From positions 1-64,000 of the forward strand of contig SVFE01000004.1 in NCBI GenBank assembly GCA_015057055.1: a stretch of DNA of 64,000 bases, in the 5' to 3' direction. The position numbers and the translations under genes were made by a program. The notes beneath the pieces are model-generated. The model searched no databases. It was not told where the DNA came from and was given only the letters and a program-made list of their open reading frames with translations. This document shows positions 8,485 through 17,782 of this stretch, in pieces (the first letter of the stretch is position 1; each line of letters opens with the position of its first letter). This stretch comes from Lachnospiraceae bacterium. GTDB taxonomy: Bacteria; Bacillota; Clostridia; Lachnospirales; Lachnospiraceae.

Positions 8485-8850
8485 ATGAGTAAAAAAGTAT
8501 TGATTTGTGAAGACGCGAGACTGACGCGTACGACATTAAGAAAAATATTGACGGAAGGCGGACATGAAGTTGTAGGAGAAGCTGTTAACGGTGCGGAAGC
8601 AGTGGAAAAATACAAAGAATTGCAGCCGGAAGTGGTTTTTATGGATATCGTTATGCCGGAGATGGACGGACTCGAGGCGTTGCGTCTTATTTTGGAGTAT
8701 GATCCCAATGCGCAGGTAATTATGTGTTCTTCCTTGGCGCAACAGAAAAAAGTCGCAAATGCTGAAACAATCGGAGCGAAGGATTTTATTGTAAAACCTT
8801 TTACTCCGCAAAGAGTGTTGGATTCCATTGCGAAAAAGGACGAGAAATAA
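8485..8850 (+). CDS. Stand-alone CheY-like response regulator
   Basis: 121 residues, a single receiver domain. The acidic pair is E9/D10, the phosphorylated aspartate is D54 (VFMDIVMPEMDG), the switch serine lies in MCSS near residue 82 and the conserved lysine is K104 (VKPF). With no output domain it should act by protein contact, as CheY does on the flagellar switch or another motor. The ORF track start at 8458 lies within the promoter; the ATG at 8485 has GGGAG 8 bases upstream. It is transcribed alone, with its own -10 and terminator. A CheC-like phosphatase at 52.3 kb is a possible partner. Confidence 0.85.
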   Translation: MSKKVLICEDARLTRTTLRKILTEGGHEVVGEAVNGAEAVEKYKELQPEVVFMDIVMPEMDGLEALRLILEYDPNAQVIMCSSLAQQKKVANAETIGAKDFIVKPFTPQRVLDSIAKKDEK

Positions 8851-8863
8851 TGGAAACGATTTG

Positions 8864-8908
8864 AAAACCTCACCGGTGGCGGACGCTTTGGTGAGGTTTT
8901 ATCTTTTT
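8864..8908 (+). terminator. Hairpin terminator after the CheY-like gene
   Basis: AAAACCTCACC pairs with GGTGAGGTTTT across a 15-base loop, followed by a T-rich run. Confidence 0.85.
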
Positions 8909-8959
8909 TTGGACGAATCATTGGGGGAATGAGTTTATTTTTGGAAAGGAGCGACCTTA

Positions 8960-10894
8960 ATGGCGCAGGTTGATTACAATAAAGCAGCTAGATTGGGAGA
9001 GAAAGAATATCATATTTGTGTAGCCAGCGGGCAGTATCCCTACCTGCCGGTTTTGGATGAATTATTATCCCATGTGGAGGTGGAAGCCCAGGTTTCTTTG
9101 GGACTTGTGGAGATTCCCATAAATCAGATTGTGGGAACATACAGCGCAGGGCGGACGACGGCTTTTGCAAGGAATTTCATGCCGATTTTGGATTCTTCTT
9201 CCGAATTTGCCACCAAATGGAGTCAGTTATATGATGCATTGGCGGAAGAGGGACTGCGGGACCCCATCAAAGCATATGAATTTAATAATAAGTTCTATGT
9301 TATGGAGGGTAATAAGAGGGTTAGCGTACTGAAATTTATGGATGCGGTGAGCATCGAAGGAACGGTAACCCGTGTGATTCCCAAGCGGACCGATGACCCG
9401 GAATGCCGGATTTATTATGAGTTTTTGGAGTTTTATGAGGCAACGCAGGTTAACTATTTATGGATGACCAAGGAAGGCGGATTCCGCAAACTTCTCGAAC
9501 TTACGGGTACGGAACCGGGAGAAAAGTGGTCGGAAGAAAAGGCCCAGGATTTTAATATGCTTTATACCTTCTTTGCGGCAGAATTTGAAGCAAAGGCGCA
9601 AAACAAGATTAAGATTACGGCCGGTGATGCCCTTTGCGTTTATCTGGAAATATACGGTTATGAGAAGGCCAAAGAAAAGGGGCAGGCAGATTTTAAGAAG
9701 GATTTGTCCAAAATCTGGAATGAAATATTGATGTACAACAATCCGGAAAGTGTGGCAATGGTGCTGCATCCTACGGAGGAATCCCAAAGAACGGCACTTA
9801 CTAAGCTCTTCCCGGTGGGTACGCCGCCGCTCAAAGTGGCATTTATCCACGACAGCAGTGTACAAAATTCCGGGTGGACCTATGCCCATGAATTGGGACG
9901 AAAATACATACAGGATGTGTTTGGGGAAAAGATTATTGCCAGTTGCATTGAACGGGTAGACGGAGACAGTGCGGATGATGTTTTTGAAGCGGCAATCGAG
10001 GCGGGAAATAAAGTGATTTTTGCAACTTCCCCCAAACTTTGCGCCCCGTCGCTTAGGGCAGCGCTGGACCATCCTGAGATTAAGATTTTAAATTGTTCCA
10101 TGAACAACAATCACAAAACCGTCCGGAGTTACTATTTGCGGTTGTATGAAGCGAAGTTCATAAACGGTGCCATTGCAGGCTCCCTGATTTCGGAGGGAAA
10201 CATCGGTTATCTGGCAGATTATCCCATCAGCGGAACCACAGCGGAAATCAATGCATTTGCACTGGGGGTACAAATGACAAATCCCAGAGCCAGGGTATGT
10301 CTGGAATGGTCGAGTGTCAAGGACAGGGATTGGCGTGAAGAATTCCGGAAAAAAGAAGTGGAATTGGTTTCCGGCAGGGATTTGAACGCGACGGTGAGTG
10401 AGAATCGTGAGTTTGGTCTGTTCCGATTCCTGGAAAATGGAGAACATCAAAATCTGGCTATGGCAGTAAGACATTGGGGGAAATTGTACGAAGAACTGCT
10501 TCGTTCCGTGATGCGTGGCGGATACAAAAATGACGATGCTATCTCGGGAACCCAGGCATTGAATTATTATTGGGGAATGTCAGCGGATGCAGTGGATGTT
10601 ATTTATTCCCGAAATCTTTCGGCAGGAGGAATCCGGCTTCTTCGGACCCTTCGGGAGGGAATCCGGAGCATGGAAATCAATCCGTTTACCGGACCGATTT
10701 ATTCCCAAGACGGGTGCTGTCGTTGTGAAGACGGTCAGACGCTGGATATGAAAGACATTGTCAACATTGACTGGTTGGCGGAAAATATTGACGGATATAT
10801 GCCGGAACTTACGGAACTGAAGGAAGAAGCAATAGAGTTGGTAAAATTACAGGGTGTGAAGCAAAACAATGAAAATACTGGTAATAGCAGATAA
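8960..10894 (+). CDS. ParB-like domain fused to BMP/PnrA-type binding protein, cytoplasmic
   Basis: 644 residues with no signal peptide, lipobox or membrane segment. Residues about 40-160 resemble the ParB/sulfiredoxin-like fold, with GLRDPIKAYE and the box VMEGNKRVSVLK. Residues about 290-570 match the BMP/PnrA (Med) nucleoside-binding lipoprotein family, starting PPLKVAFIHD and including GAIAGSLISEGNIGYLAD. Family members with the BMP domain usually sit outside the cell as ABC-transporter receptors; here the domain must be inside. A cytoplasmic sensor of a nucleoside-like ligand is a fair guess. The last 26 bases overlap the phosphoesterase gene. It leads a seven-gene operon ending with nadE. 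Confidence 0.75.
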   Translation: MAQVDYNKAARLGEKEYHICVASGQYPYLPVLDELLSHVEVEAQVSLGLVEIPINQIVGTYSAGRTTAFARNFMPILDSSSEFATKWSQLYDALAEEGLRDPIKAYEFNNKFYVMEGNKRVSVLKFMDAVSIEGTVTRVIPKRTDDPECRIYYEFLEFYEATQVNYLWMTKEGGFRKLLELTGTEPGEKWSEEKAQDFNMLYTFFAAEFEAKAQNKIKITAGDALCVYLEIYGYEKAKEKGQADFKKDLSKIWNEILMYNNPESVAMVLHPTEESQRTALTKLFPVGTPPLKVAFIHDSSVQNSGWTYAHELGRKYIQDVFGEKIIASCIERVDGDSADDVFEAAIEAGNKVIFATSPKLCAPSLRAALDHPEIKILNCSMNNNHKTVRSYYLRLYEAKFINGAIAGSLISEGNIGYLADYPISGTTAEINAFALGVQMTNPRARVCLEWSSVKDRDWREEFRKKEVELVSGRDLNATVSENREFGLFRFLENGEHQNLAMAVRHWGKLYEELLRSVMRGGYKNDDAISGTQALNYYWGMSADAVDVIYSRNLSAGGIRLLRTLREGIRSMEINPFTGPIYSQDGCCRCEDGQTLDMKDIVNIDWLAENIDGYMPELTELKEEAIELVKLQGVKQNNENTGNSR

Positions 10895-11504
10895 AGAATC
10901 GAAAAGTTTATGGGATTTTTATGAACCGGGAAAACTGGAGGGGATAGATTTGATTATCTCCTGCGGTGACCTTGACCCGCGGTATTTGTCCTTTTTGGTG
11001 ACAATGGCCAATATTCCCCTTTTGTACGTGCATGGAAATCATGACGACAAATATGAGGATATTCCCCCCGACGGATGCGTATGCATCGAGGATAAAATAT
11101 ACGTGCATGAAGGCGTGCGGATTATGGGCCTTGGAGGTTCCCTGCGCTATAAAGTAGGAACGCACCAGTACGAGCAGAAGGAGATGCGTTCCCGGGTGAA
11201 AAAAATGTGGTTCCAGTTTTGGAAACACAAAGGGGTAGACATTATGGTGACCCACGCGCCGGCATGGAAAATCGGTGACGGTGAAGATCGCACCCACCAG
11301 GGATTTGAAGTGTTCGTAGAACTTCTGGAAAAATATTCTCCGCGGTATTTTTTGCACGGACATGTGCATACCAATTACGGCCGGAAGTATAAAAGGATTT
11401 CGTCATATAAAGAGACTCTGATTATTAACGGTTATGAAACGTATCTGTTTGAATATGAGACAGAATATGAAAAGCAAATGAAAAAAGAAAAGGAGCAGAA
11501 GTAA
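10869..11504 (+). CDS. Calcineurin-like metallophosphoesterase
   Basis: 211 residues with most of the motifs of the binuclear metallophosphoesterase fold: ISCGDLD, HGNHDD, MVTHAP and HGHVH. The first motif, normally DxH, reads ADKES, so the histidine that helps bind one metal is missing; the family tolerates this in some branches. The substrate is unknown. The gene starts inside the end of the ParB-BMP gene and is separated from the hisC-like gene by 2 bases, so it is part of a tightly coupled operon. It might act on a nucleotide, consistent with the neighbouring BMP domain, but that is inference. Confidence 0.82.
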   Translation: MKILVIADKESKSLWDFYEPGKLEGIDLIISCGDLDPRYLSFLVTMANIPLLYVHGNHDDKYEDIPPDGCVCIEDKIYVHEGVRIMGLGGSLRYKVGTHQYEQKEMRSRVKKMWFQFWKHKGVDIMVTHAPAWKIGDGEDRTHQGFEVFVELLEKYSPRYFLHGHVHTNYGRKYKRISSYKETLIINGYETYLFEYETEYEKQMKKEKEQK

Positions 11505-11506
11505 TT

Positions 11507-12568
11507 ATGCTTTGGGAAAAAAATGTGCGGAAGGTGGTTCCGTATGTGCCGGGTGAGCAGCCCAACAAAGAAAATATGGTGAAGTTAAATACCAACGAAT
11601 GTCCTTATCCGCCGGCCCCGGCCGTGGAAAAGGCATTGAAGGAAATGGCCTATGATGATTTCCGGTTGTATCCGGCCCCGGGAGCGGATGATTTGGTGGC
11701 ATCGCTGGCAGACTATTATCACAGAAAGCCTTCGGAGATTTTTGTGGGGGTCGGCTCGGACGATGTGATTTCGTTGGCGTTTTTGACTTTTTTTAATTCC
11801 GACAAGCCGATTCTGTTTCCGGATATTACGTATTCTTTTTACGAAGTGTGGGCAGGGGTTTACGGTATTTCGTTTGAAAAGCAGCCCCTTGATGAAAATT
11901 TCAGAATCCGTCCGGAGGATTATGAAAAAGAGAACGGAGGAATTATTTTCCCCAATCCCAATGCCCCCACTGGAATTTTGGAAGATTTGGATTTTATAGA
12001 ATCCATACTGAAAAAGAATAAAGACAGTGTGGTGATGGTAGATGAAGCTTACATTGATTTTGGCGGAAAGAGCGCCGTTGAATTGATTGATAAGTATGAC
12101 AATCTTTTGGTAATCCAGACATTTTCCAAGTCCAGAGCCATGGCGGGAATGCGTATCGGATTTGCCATCGGAAATGAAAAATTGATTGGATATTTAAATG
12201 ATGTAAAATTCTCCATTAACTCCTATACCATGAACCGGCCGTCGCTGATTTTGGGAGTAAAATCCGTGGAGGATGCCGGATATTTTGAGGAATGTACGAG
12301 GAAAATTATCCGTACCAGAGAATGGATGAAAGAAGAACTAAAAAGGCTTGGATTTGAATTCCCGGACAGTATGACCAATTTTATTTTTGCAACCCATCCT
12401 TCCTATGCAGCGAAAGAGTTGTATGAATACTTGCGGGAAAAGAACATTTTTGTGCGGTACTTTAATTTGCCCAGAATTGACAATTATCTGCGAATCTCGG
12501 TGGGAACGGATGAAGAGGCGCAAATACTGATGAAAGCATTAGAGGAAAAAATCGGAGGTAGAGTATGA
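11507..12568 (+). CDS. hisC: Histidinol-phosphate/aromatic aminotransferase, class I/II
   Basis: 353 residues, the usual HisC length. PLP-binding features are visible: the asparagine in IIFPNPNAPTG, the aspartate-tyrosine in VMVDEAYIDFGG, and the lysine Schiff-base site QTFSKSRAMAGMRIG. HisC converts imidazole-acetol phosphate to histidinol phosphate; close relatives transaminate aromatic acids or make L-threonine-O-phosphate-derived products. No other histidine genes are nearby, so the true substrate is uncertain and the symbol is by family. Its stop overlaps the start of the DUF368 gene by 4 bases (ATGA). Confidence 0.82.
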   Translation: MLWEKNVRKVVPYVPGEQPNKENMVKLNTNECPYPPAPAVEKALKEMAYDDFRLYPAPGADDLVASLADYYHRKPSEIFVGVGSDDVISLAFLTFFNSDKPILFPDITYSFYEVWAGVYGISFEKQPLDENFRIRPEDYEKENGGIIFPNPNAPTGILEDLDFIESILKKNKDSVVMVDEAYIDFGGKSAVELIDKYDNLLVIQTFSKSRAMAGMRIGFAIGNEKLIGYLNDVKFSINSYTMNRPSLILGVKSVEDAGYFEECTRKIIRTREWMKEELKRLGFEFPDSMTNFIFATHPSYAAKELYEYLREKNIFVRYFNLPRIDNYLRISVGTDEEAQILMKALEEKIGGRV

Positions 12569-13473
12569 AATTCATAAAAGATATTTTAAAGGGAATGGTT
12601 ATGGGAATTGCCAATATTATTCCCGGCGTAAGCGGCGGAACGATGGCCGTTTCCATGGGAATATATGACATATTGATTCATTCCGTTACTCATATTTTTA
12701 AAGAATTCAAGAAGAGTTTTAACGCGTTATTACCTATCGGCATCGGTATGGTTGTGGGAATTTTGGGATTGTCCAGACTTATTGAATGGATGTTTGATGC
12801 GGTACCGATTCAGACCAATTTATTATTCATCGGGTTGATTATCGGAGGTCTTCCTGCGGTATGGAACCGCGTGAAAGGGCAGACGGTACGGGTTTGGCAC
12901 ATTGTGGGCGCTCTGGCGTTTTTTGCGTTGGTGGTCGGCTTGGCAGTATTAGATGGTACGGAAGGCAGCGCGGCAGATTTGACATTCAGCCTTATGAACT
13001 GCGTTAAATTGTTTGTGGTGGGTGTGATTGCAGCGGCGACCATGGTAATTCCCGGCGTAAGCGGGTCCATGATGCTCATGCTTATGGGATATTATAATCC
13101 GATTCTTGAGACAATCAACGGCTTTATTGATGATTTGATTGCGCTGAACTGGGATGGAATCTGGGCCGGCGTAGGTGTTCTTGCTCCCTTTGGAATCGGT
13201 GTTTTGGTGGGAATCCTGGGAATTGCAAAGTTGATTGAAATTTTGCTTGTAAAAGCCCCTTATCTGGTTTTCTGGTGTATTATCGGTTTGATTGTGGCTT
13301 CCCCCATTGCCATCGTTATGCTGAATGACTTTTCCGGAATTAATGCGGTAAGTATTATCACCGGTATTGTAGCACTTGCAGTGGGATTTGTGGTGGCCAT
13401 GAAACTCGGCGGCGACGAAGGTGACGAAAATGAAGGCAAAGCTGCAGAGACAGAAGTAAAAACAGAAGGATAA
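12565..13473 (+). CDS. DUF368 membrane protein, PopT-type undecaprenyl-phosphate translocase
   Basis: 302 residues with about eight membrane segments and two copies of the family signature, IIPGVSGGTMAV near residue 15 and VIPGVSGSMMLM near residue 160, an internal duplication typical of DUF368. Members of this family (PopT) have been shown to return undecaprenyl phosphate to the inner leaflet for cell-wall synthesis. The C-terminal 20 residues are acidic and cytoplasmic. Start and stop overlaps place it in the hisC-like to nadE operon. The family call is firm; the substrate is from published relatives. Confidence 0.88.
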   Translation: MKFIKDILKGMVMGIANIIPGVSGGTMAVSMGIYDILIHSVTHIFKEFKKSFNALLPIGIGMVVGILGLSRLIEWMFDAVPIQTNLLFIGLIIGGLPAVWNRVKGQTVRVWHIVGALAFFALVVGLAVLDGTEGSAADLTFSLMNCVKLFVVGVIAAATMVIPGVSGSMMLMLMGYYNPILETINGFIDDLIALNWDGIWAGVGVLAPFGIGVLVGILGIAKLIEILLVKAPYLVFWCIIGLIVASPIAIVMLNDFSGINAVSIITGIVALAVGFVVAMKLGGDEGDENEGKAAETEVKTEG

Positions 13474-13477
13474 AACA

Positions 13478-14242
13478 GTGGAAGCATATACAAGTTTTGC
13501 GGCAGTTTATGATGAACTGATGGATGATACGCCTTACGAGGCGTGGAAAAAGGATATTGTTTCGCTATTTCGGGCAGAAGGGATTTCAGAAGGGCTGGTG
13601 CTTGACCTTGGCTGCGGCACCGGTACCATGACGATGCTTTTGGCAGAAGAAGGCTATGATATGATTGGTGCGGATTTGTCCATGGAGATGCTGGAAATTG
13701 CCCGGCAGAAGAAGGAAGGCACGGAATATGACATTTTGTATTTATGCCAGGACATGCGGGAATTTGAATTGTATGGCACCGTAGCGGCCGTTGTATGCGT
13801 CTGCGACAGTCTCAATTATCTTCTGGAGTTATCTGAAGTGGAGGAGACATTCCGGCTGGTAAATAACTATCTTGATCCGGGCGGAATATTTATTTTTGAT
13901 TTTAATACGGTATATAAGTACCGGGAGATTATCGGTGATGCGGTAATTGCGGAAAACCGGGATAAATGCAGCTTTATCTGGGAAAATTATTACGAAGAAG
14001 AGACCGGAATTAACGAATACGCCCTAACGATTTTCGTAGAGGAAAAGGAAGGGCTGTTTCGAAAATTTGAAGAACAACACCTGCAAAAAGGCTATGAACT
14101 GGAAGAAATTAAAGAATGTCTCTTGCGTTCCGGAATGGAATTTGTAAAGGCTTACGATACGGAAACCGGAAAGGAACCTTGCGGGCAGACGGAACGTATC
14201 ACGGTTGTGGCAAGAGAGCAGGGAAAGAAAAAGGAATTATAA
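13478..14242 (+). CDS. Class I SAM-dependent methyltransferase
   Basis: 254 residues starting with GTG (GAAGGATAAAACA precedes it). Motif I VLDLGCGTGTMT (about residues 47-58) and the acidic motif GADLSMEML form the SAM pocket; the family pattern AAVYDELM at the N-terminus is typical of a group of small-molecule methyltransferases in Firmicutes. The substrate is unknown. It is four bases after the DUF368 gene and two bases before hslO. Nothing indicates an rRNA or protein target. Confidence 0.82.
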   Translation: MEAYTSFAAVYDELMDDTPYEAWKKDIVSLFRAEGISEGLVLDLGCGTGTMTMLLAEEGYDMIGADLSMEMLEIARQKKEGTEYDILYLCQDMREFELYGTVAAVVCVCDSLNYLLELSEVEETFRLVNNYLDPGGIFIFDFNTVYKYREIIGDAVIAENRDKCSFIWENYYEEETGINEYALTIFVEEKEGLFRKFEEQHLQKGYELEEIKECLLRSGMEFVKAYDTETGKEPCGQTERITVVAREQGKKKEL

Positions 14243-14244
14243 TT

Positions 14245-15126
14245 ATGAAGGATACAATTACAAGAGCGACGGCGGCAAATGCACAAATCAGGGCATTTGT
14301 AGCCAATACCAAAAATTTGGTACAGACGGCATATGAGAAGCACAAAACATCCCCGGTAGTGACCGCAGCCCTGGGAAGAACATTGACGGCGGGTGCGATG
14401 ATGGGAGTGATGCAAAAGGGAGAGAAGGATTTGCTGACCATTAAAATCGACGGAGACGGTCCCATGGAAAGCATCACCGTTACGGCAGATTCCAAGGGAT
14501 GCGTGAAGGGATTTGCGTTAAATCCCCGGGTGGATATTCCTTTGAAAGCAAACGGGAAACTGGATGTATCCGGAGCTATCGGAAACGGAATGCTTACGGT
14601 GATAAAGGACATGGGATTAAAGGAGCCCTATACCGGACAGATTCCCCTTCAGACCGGTGAAATTGCGGAGGATTTCACATACTATTTTATGGTATCGGAG
14701 CAGGTGCCTTCCGCCGTAGGTCTGGGAGTTTTGGTAGACCGGGACTACAGCGTAAAACAGGCAGGCGGTTTTATCGTGCAGCTGATGCCTTTTGCAGAGG
14801 ATGAAGTGATTAGTAAACTGGAAGAAAATCTGGCGAACATCAGCAGTGTTACGAAAATGCTGGAAGAGGGCATGAGTAACGAGGACATTTTACATCTTCT
14901 TCTGGAGGGATTAGAGCCGGAAATTATGCAGGAGCATACTCCGGAATTTGCCTGCAATTGCGGAAACGGACGAATTGAAAAAGCGCTGATTTCCCTCGGG
15001 AAAACGGAACTTGGAAAAATGATAGAAGACAAAGAACCCATTGAGGTGCACTGTGATTTTTGTAATACTTCCTATACCTTCTCGGTGGAAGAATTGGAGA
15101 AATTATACCAAAGTGCGAAAAGGTAA
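14245..15126 (+). CDS. hslO: Redox-regulated chaperone Hsp33
   Basis: 293 residues. The N-terminal chaperone domain begins MKDTITRATAANAQIRAF and includes TLTAGAMMGVMQKGE. The C-terminal zinc centre has the two conserved pairs CNC and CDFC; oxidation of these releases zinc and switches the holdase on. The longer ORF in the track (from 14116) only runs through the end of the methyltransferase gene; the ATG at 14245, two bases after that stop and preceded by AAGGA, is the start. It acts in the cytoplasm under oxidative stress, useful for an anaerobe meeting oxygen. Confidence 0.95.
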   Translation: MKDTITRATAANAQIRAFVANTKNLVQTAYEKHKTSPVVTAALGRTLTAGAMMGVMQKGEKDLLTIKIDGDGPMESITVTADSKGCVKGFALNPRVDIPLKANGKLDVSGAIGNGMLTVIKDMGLKEPYTGQIPLQTGEIAEDFTYYFMVSEQVPSAVGLGVLVDRDYSVKQAGGFIVQLMPFAEDEVISKLEENLANISSVTKMLEEGMSNEDILHLLLEGLEPEIMQEHTPEFACNCGNGRIEKALISLGKTELGKMIEDKEPIEVHCDFCNTSYTFSVEELEKLYQSAKR

Positions 15127-15185
15127 GAACAAAAAACGGTGAAGACCAATATGATAAAAAACGGAAACAGAAAGGCGGGATAGGT

Positions 15186-17096
15186 ATGAATCAGGGGTTT
15201 GTTAAAGTAGCGGCGGTTACGCCCAAAATTAAAGTGGCCGATCCGGAGTACAATGCAAAATCCATAGTGGAAAAAATGCTGGAAGCGATGGAACAAAAGG
15301 CCAAAATTATTGTATTCCCGGAACTTTGTATCAGCGGCTATACCTGCCAGGATTTGTTTTTGCAGGAATTGCTTTTGCGTAAATCCTTTGCACAGCTCTC
15401 TGTGATTGCGGAAGCGACCAAAGGCTGGGACGGCATAGTGTTTGTGGGACTTCCGGTGGAGAAAAATCATAAATTGTATAATGCGGTAGCGGCAATTTCC
15501 GGTGGAAAAGTGTTGGCGTTTATACCCAAAAAGAATCTGCCGAATTTCGCAGCTTTTGCGGAAGCCCGCTATTTCGCGCCGGGACAGGATGCGGCGGATA
15601 CGATTTTGTGGCAAGGGGAAAATGTGCCTTTTGGAACGAATGTTTTACTGGAATGCAGCAGCATGCCGGGGTTATGTATTGCATGCGAAATCGGACAGGA
15701 TGCACAGGCACTGACGCCCCCCGGTGTTTCCCATGCCGAGGCGGGGGCAACCGTGATTGTGAATCCCTCGGCGTACGGAGAAATGGTAGGAAAAGACAGT
15801 TTGCGTGAAATGCTGGTACTGTCTTCCAGTATGCGCTTGATCTCCGGCTATATTTTTACCGGTGCATCGGAGGGCGAGTCCAGTCAGGATTTGGTATTTG
15901 CCTGCCAAGGAATGATTGCGGAAAACGGAGCCATGCTGGCGAAGAGAAAAAGCTTTGCTGCAGGAATCCTATATTCGGATCTGGATTTGGAGCGAATCAG
16001 TACAGAGCGAAGAAAGAATAATATGTTCTGCGTTGCAGAGAAAAAAGACTATTGCAAGGTGATGTTTTCTCTGGACGTGGAAGAGACGGATTTGCATCGC
16101 ACCTTTGCGCCGCTTCCTTTTGTACCGGAAGGGGAAGAAAAATGTGCAAAGCGTTGCAGGGATATTTTGTCCATTCAGGCTCACGGTTTGAAAAAACGAT
16201 TGGAGCATGTGGGATGCGAAAACGTTATTATTGGGGTGTCCGGAGGATTGGATTCTACCCTTGCACTTTTGGTGACGGCAGATGCCTTTGACCTTCTGGG
16301 GCTTTCCAGAAAGGGGATTGTGGCCGTGACCATGCCCTGCTTCGGAACCACGGAGCGCACAAAGTCTAATGCATTGGCTTTGGCAGAGCAACTTGGAGTT
16401 ACGCTGAAAGAGGTAAATATTAAAAAAGCAGTGCTTCAGCATTTTGAAGATATCGGGCAGGACCCGGAAAAACAGGATGTTACGTATGAAAATGCCCAGG
16501 CCAGAGAGAGAACCCAGGTGCTGATGGATTTGGCCAATCAAATGGGCGGTTTGGTTATTGGTACCGGTGATTTGTCGGAATTGGCACTGGGGTGGGCTAC
16601 CTACAACGGAGATCACATGTCCATGTACGGCGTGAATGCGGGTGTGCCAAAAACCCTTCTTCGTTATCTGGTGGCGCATTATGCGAAGGAATGCGGAGTG
16701 GAAGCACTGGCTGCAACGCTTCGGGATGTGTTGGATACGCCGGTCAGCCCGGAACTTCTGCCTCCCAAAGACGGAGAGATTGCCCAAAAGACGGAGGATA
16801 TTGTGGGACCGTATGAATTGCACGATTTCTTCCTGTACTATATGCTTCGGGTCGGTTATTCTCCTATGAAGGTGTTCCGCGTGGCAGTTCGGGCATTTGA
16901 CGGAATTTATGAAGAAGAGATTATCCGTAAATGGATTCACATTTTCTATCGTCGTTTTTTTGCTCAGCAATTTAAGCGCAGCTGTCTTCCGGATGGCCCG
17001 AAAGTGGGAAGTGTGGGCGTTTCTCCCCGGGGAGATTTGTGTATGCCTACGGATGCATCGGCAAGACTTTGGTTGGAAGAGTTGGAAGAAATATAG
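15186..17096 (+). CDS. nadE: Glutamine-dependent NAD(+) synthetase
   Basis: 636 residues in two domains. The N-terminal nitrilase-like glutaminase has the triad glutamate in FPELCISGY, lysine in IPKKNLPN and cysteine in IACEIGQD. The C-terminal synthetase has the PP-loop GVSGGLDSTLALL near residue 350 and TGDLSELALGWATYNGDHM. It amidates nicotinic acid adenine dinucleotide using glutamine and ATP, the last step of NAD synthesis. Length matches the two-domain type. It is the last gene of the operon and is followed by two hairpins. Confidence 0.95.
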   Translation: MNQGFVKVAAVTPKIKVADPEYNAKSIVEKMLEAMEQKAKIIVFPELCISGYTCQDLFLQELLLRKSFAQLSVIAEATKGWDGIVFVGLPVEKNHKLYNAVAAISGGKVLAFIPKKNLPNFAAFAEARYFAPGQDAADTILWQGENVPFGTNVLLECSSMPGLCIACEIGQDAQALTPPGVSHAEAGATVIVNPSAYGEMVGKDSLREMLVLSSSMRLISGYIFTGASEGESSQDLVFACQGMIAENGAMLAKRKSFAAGILYSDLDLERISTERRKNNMFCVAEKKDYCKVMFSLDVEETDLHRTFAPLPFVPEGEEKCAKRCRDILSIQAHGLKKRLEHVGCENVIIGVSGGLDSTLALLVTADAFDLLGLSRKGIVAVTMPCFGTTERTKSNALALAEQLGVTLKEVNIKKAVLQHFEDIGQDPEKQDVTYENAQARERTQVLMDLANQMGGLVIGTGDLSELALGWATYNGDHMSMYGVNAGVPKTLLRYLVAHYAKECGVEALAATLRDVLDTPVSPELLPPKDGEIAQKTEDIVGPYELHDFFLYYMLRVGYSPMKVFRVAVRAFDGIYEEEIIRKWIHIFYRRFFAQQFKRSCLPDGPKVGSVGVSPRGDLCMPTDASARLWLEELEEI

Positions 17097-17103
17097 AGAT
17101 TTC

Positions 17104-17170
17104 CCGCTAACGGAACTGACAAAATCCGTTAGCGGAATGAAAAAAGTTCGGGCGCCCGAACTTTTTTTGT
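17104..17170 (+). terminator. Double hairpin terminator after nadE
   Basis: First hairpin: CCGCTAACGGA pairs with TCCGTTAGCGG. Second: AAGTTCGGGC pairs with GCCCGAACTT and is followed by a run of seven T. The second is a classic intrinsic terminator; its A-rich left flank lets it serve the convergent minus-strand gene too. Confidence 0.85.
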
Positions 17171-17188
17171 TGCACGACTGATGCACGA

Positions 17189-17614
17189 CTATTGCACTGC
17201 GGCAGCTTTTTCCAAAGAAAGCTGAATGGCATCAAGGAGAAGAAGGGCGGTGTATTTGTTTTCTTCCGAATATGTAATTCCCTCCAGGGACTGGGATGCA
17301 ATGATCTGACTGGATAAATCGTTCAAAGAAGGCTCCATCAGAGGGAACATGGTGGTGACGGCTTCGCTTAAATTGACCATCCGGATACTGTTGATATTGT
17401 TTTCGTCTACCACCACTTCAATGTCCATGGACTGGTCCCGCAGGGTAAGCGAGGTGGTATAAACACCGGGTACATAGGCCGCATCACCGGAGTCATTTCC
17501 TGGCGCAAACATCACGACAAGAAGAACGATGAACAGTATACCAAGAAGCACAAAGAGACCGGTATAGACAAGTTCTTTTAAGTGGAATACTACAATTTTT
17601 GTTTTTGAACTCAT
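17189..17614 (-). CDS. Membrane-anchored FMN-binding-like protein
   Basis: 141 residues from the ATG at 17614, which has a GGAGG six bases upstream; the track start at 17659 is too long. One membrane segment (about residues 14-38) is followed by an external domain with GVYTTSLTLRDQSMDIEVVV and NINSIRMVNL, the opening pattern of the FMN-binding (RnfG/NqrC-like) fold. The flavin-attachment motif SGAT is not present; the matching place reads ITYSEENKYTALL. So the fold may be kept without covalent flavin. Convergent with nadE, divergent from dapF; not in an obvious operon. Confidence 0.55.
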   Translation of the reverse strand: MSSKTKIVVFHLKELVYTGLFVLLGILFIVLLVVMFAPGNDSGDAAYVPGVYTTSLTLRDQSMDIEVVVDENNINSIRMVNLSEAVTTMFPLMEPSLNDLSSQIIASQSLEGITYSEENKYTALLLLDAIQLSLEKAAAVQ

Positions 17615-17711
17615 AATCTGCCTCCGTATTATGGGATTTTTATTGGTTTTCACTAACATCCTATGATGTCCGGTGCGAGGATATTACCGGTTTTTACGCG
17701 GGCGGATTTCG

Positions 17712-17741
17712 TTGACAAGAAAGAGGGTACACTGTTATCAT
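17712..17741 (+). promoter_or_regulatory. Promoter of dapF
   Basis: TTGACA at 17712-17717, an 18-base spacer, then TATCAT at 17736-17741 with TG one base upstream (TGTTATCAT). This is close to consensus and lies 41 bases before the dapF ATG. Confidence 0.75.
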
Positions 17742-17782
17742 TAAAAGGTTAGGAAGCAAAGGAAAAAGAGAGGTTTTTGATT

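Noticed and set aside
15969-17186. 405-residue open frame antisense to nadE
   Set aside because: Shadow frame; nadE motifs on the plus strand are complete.
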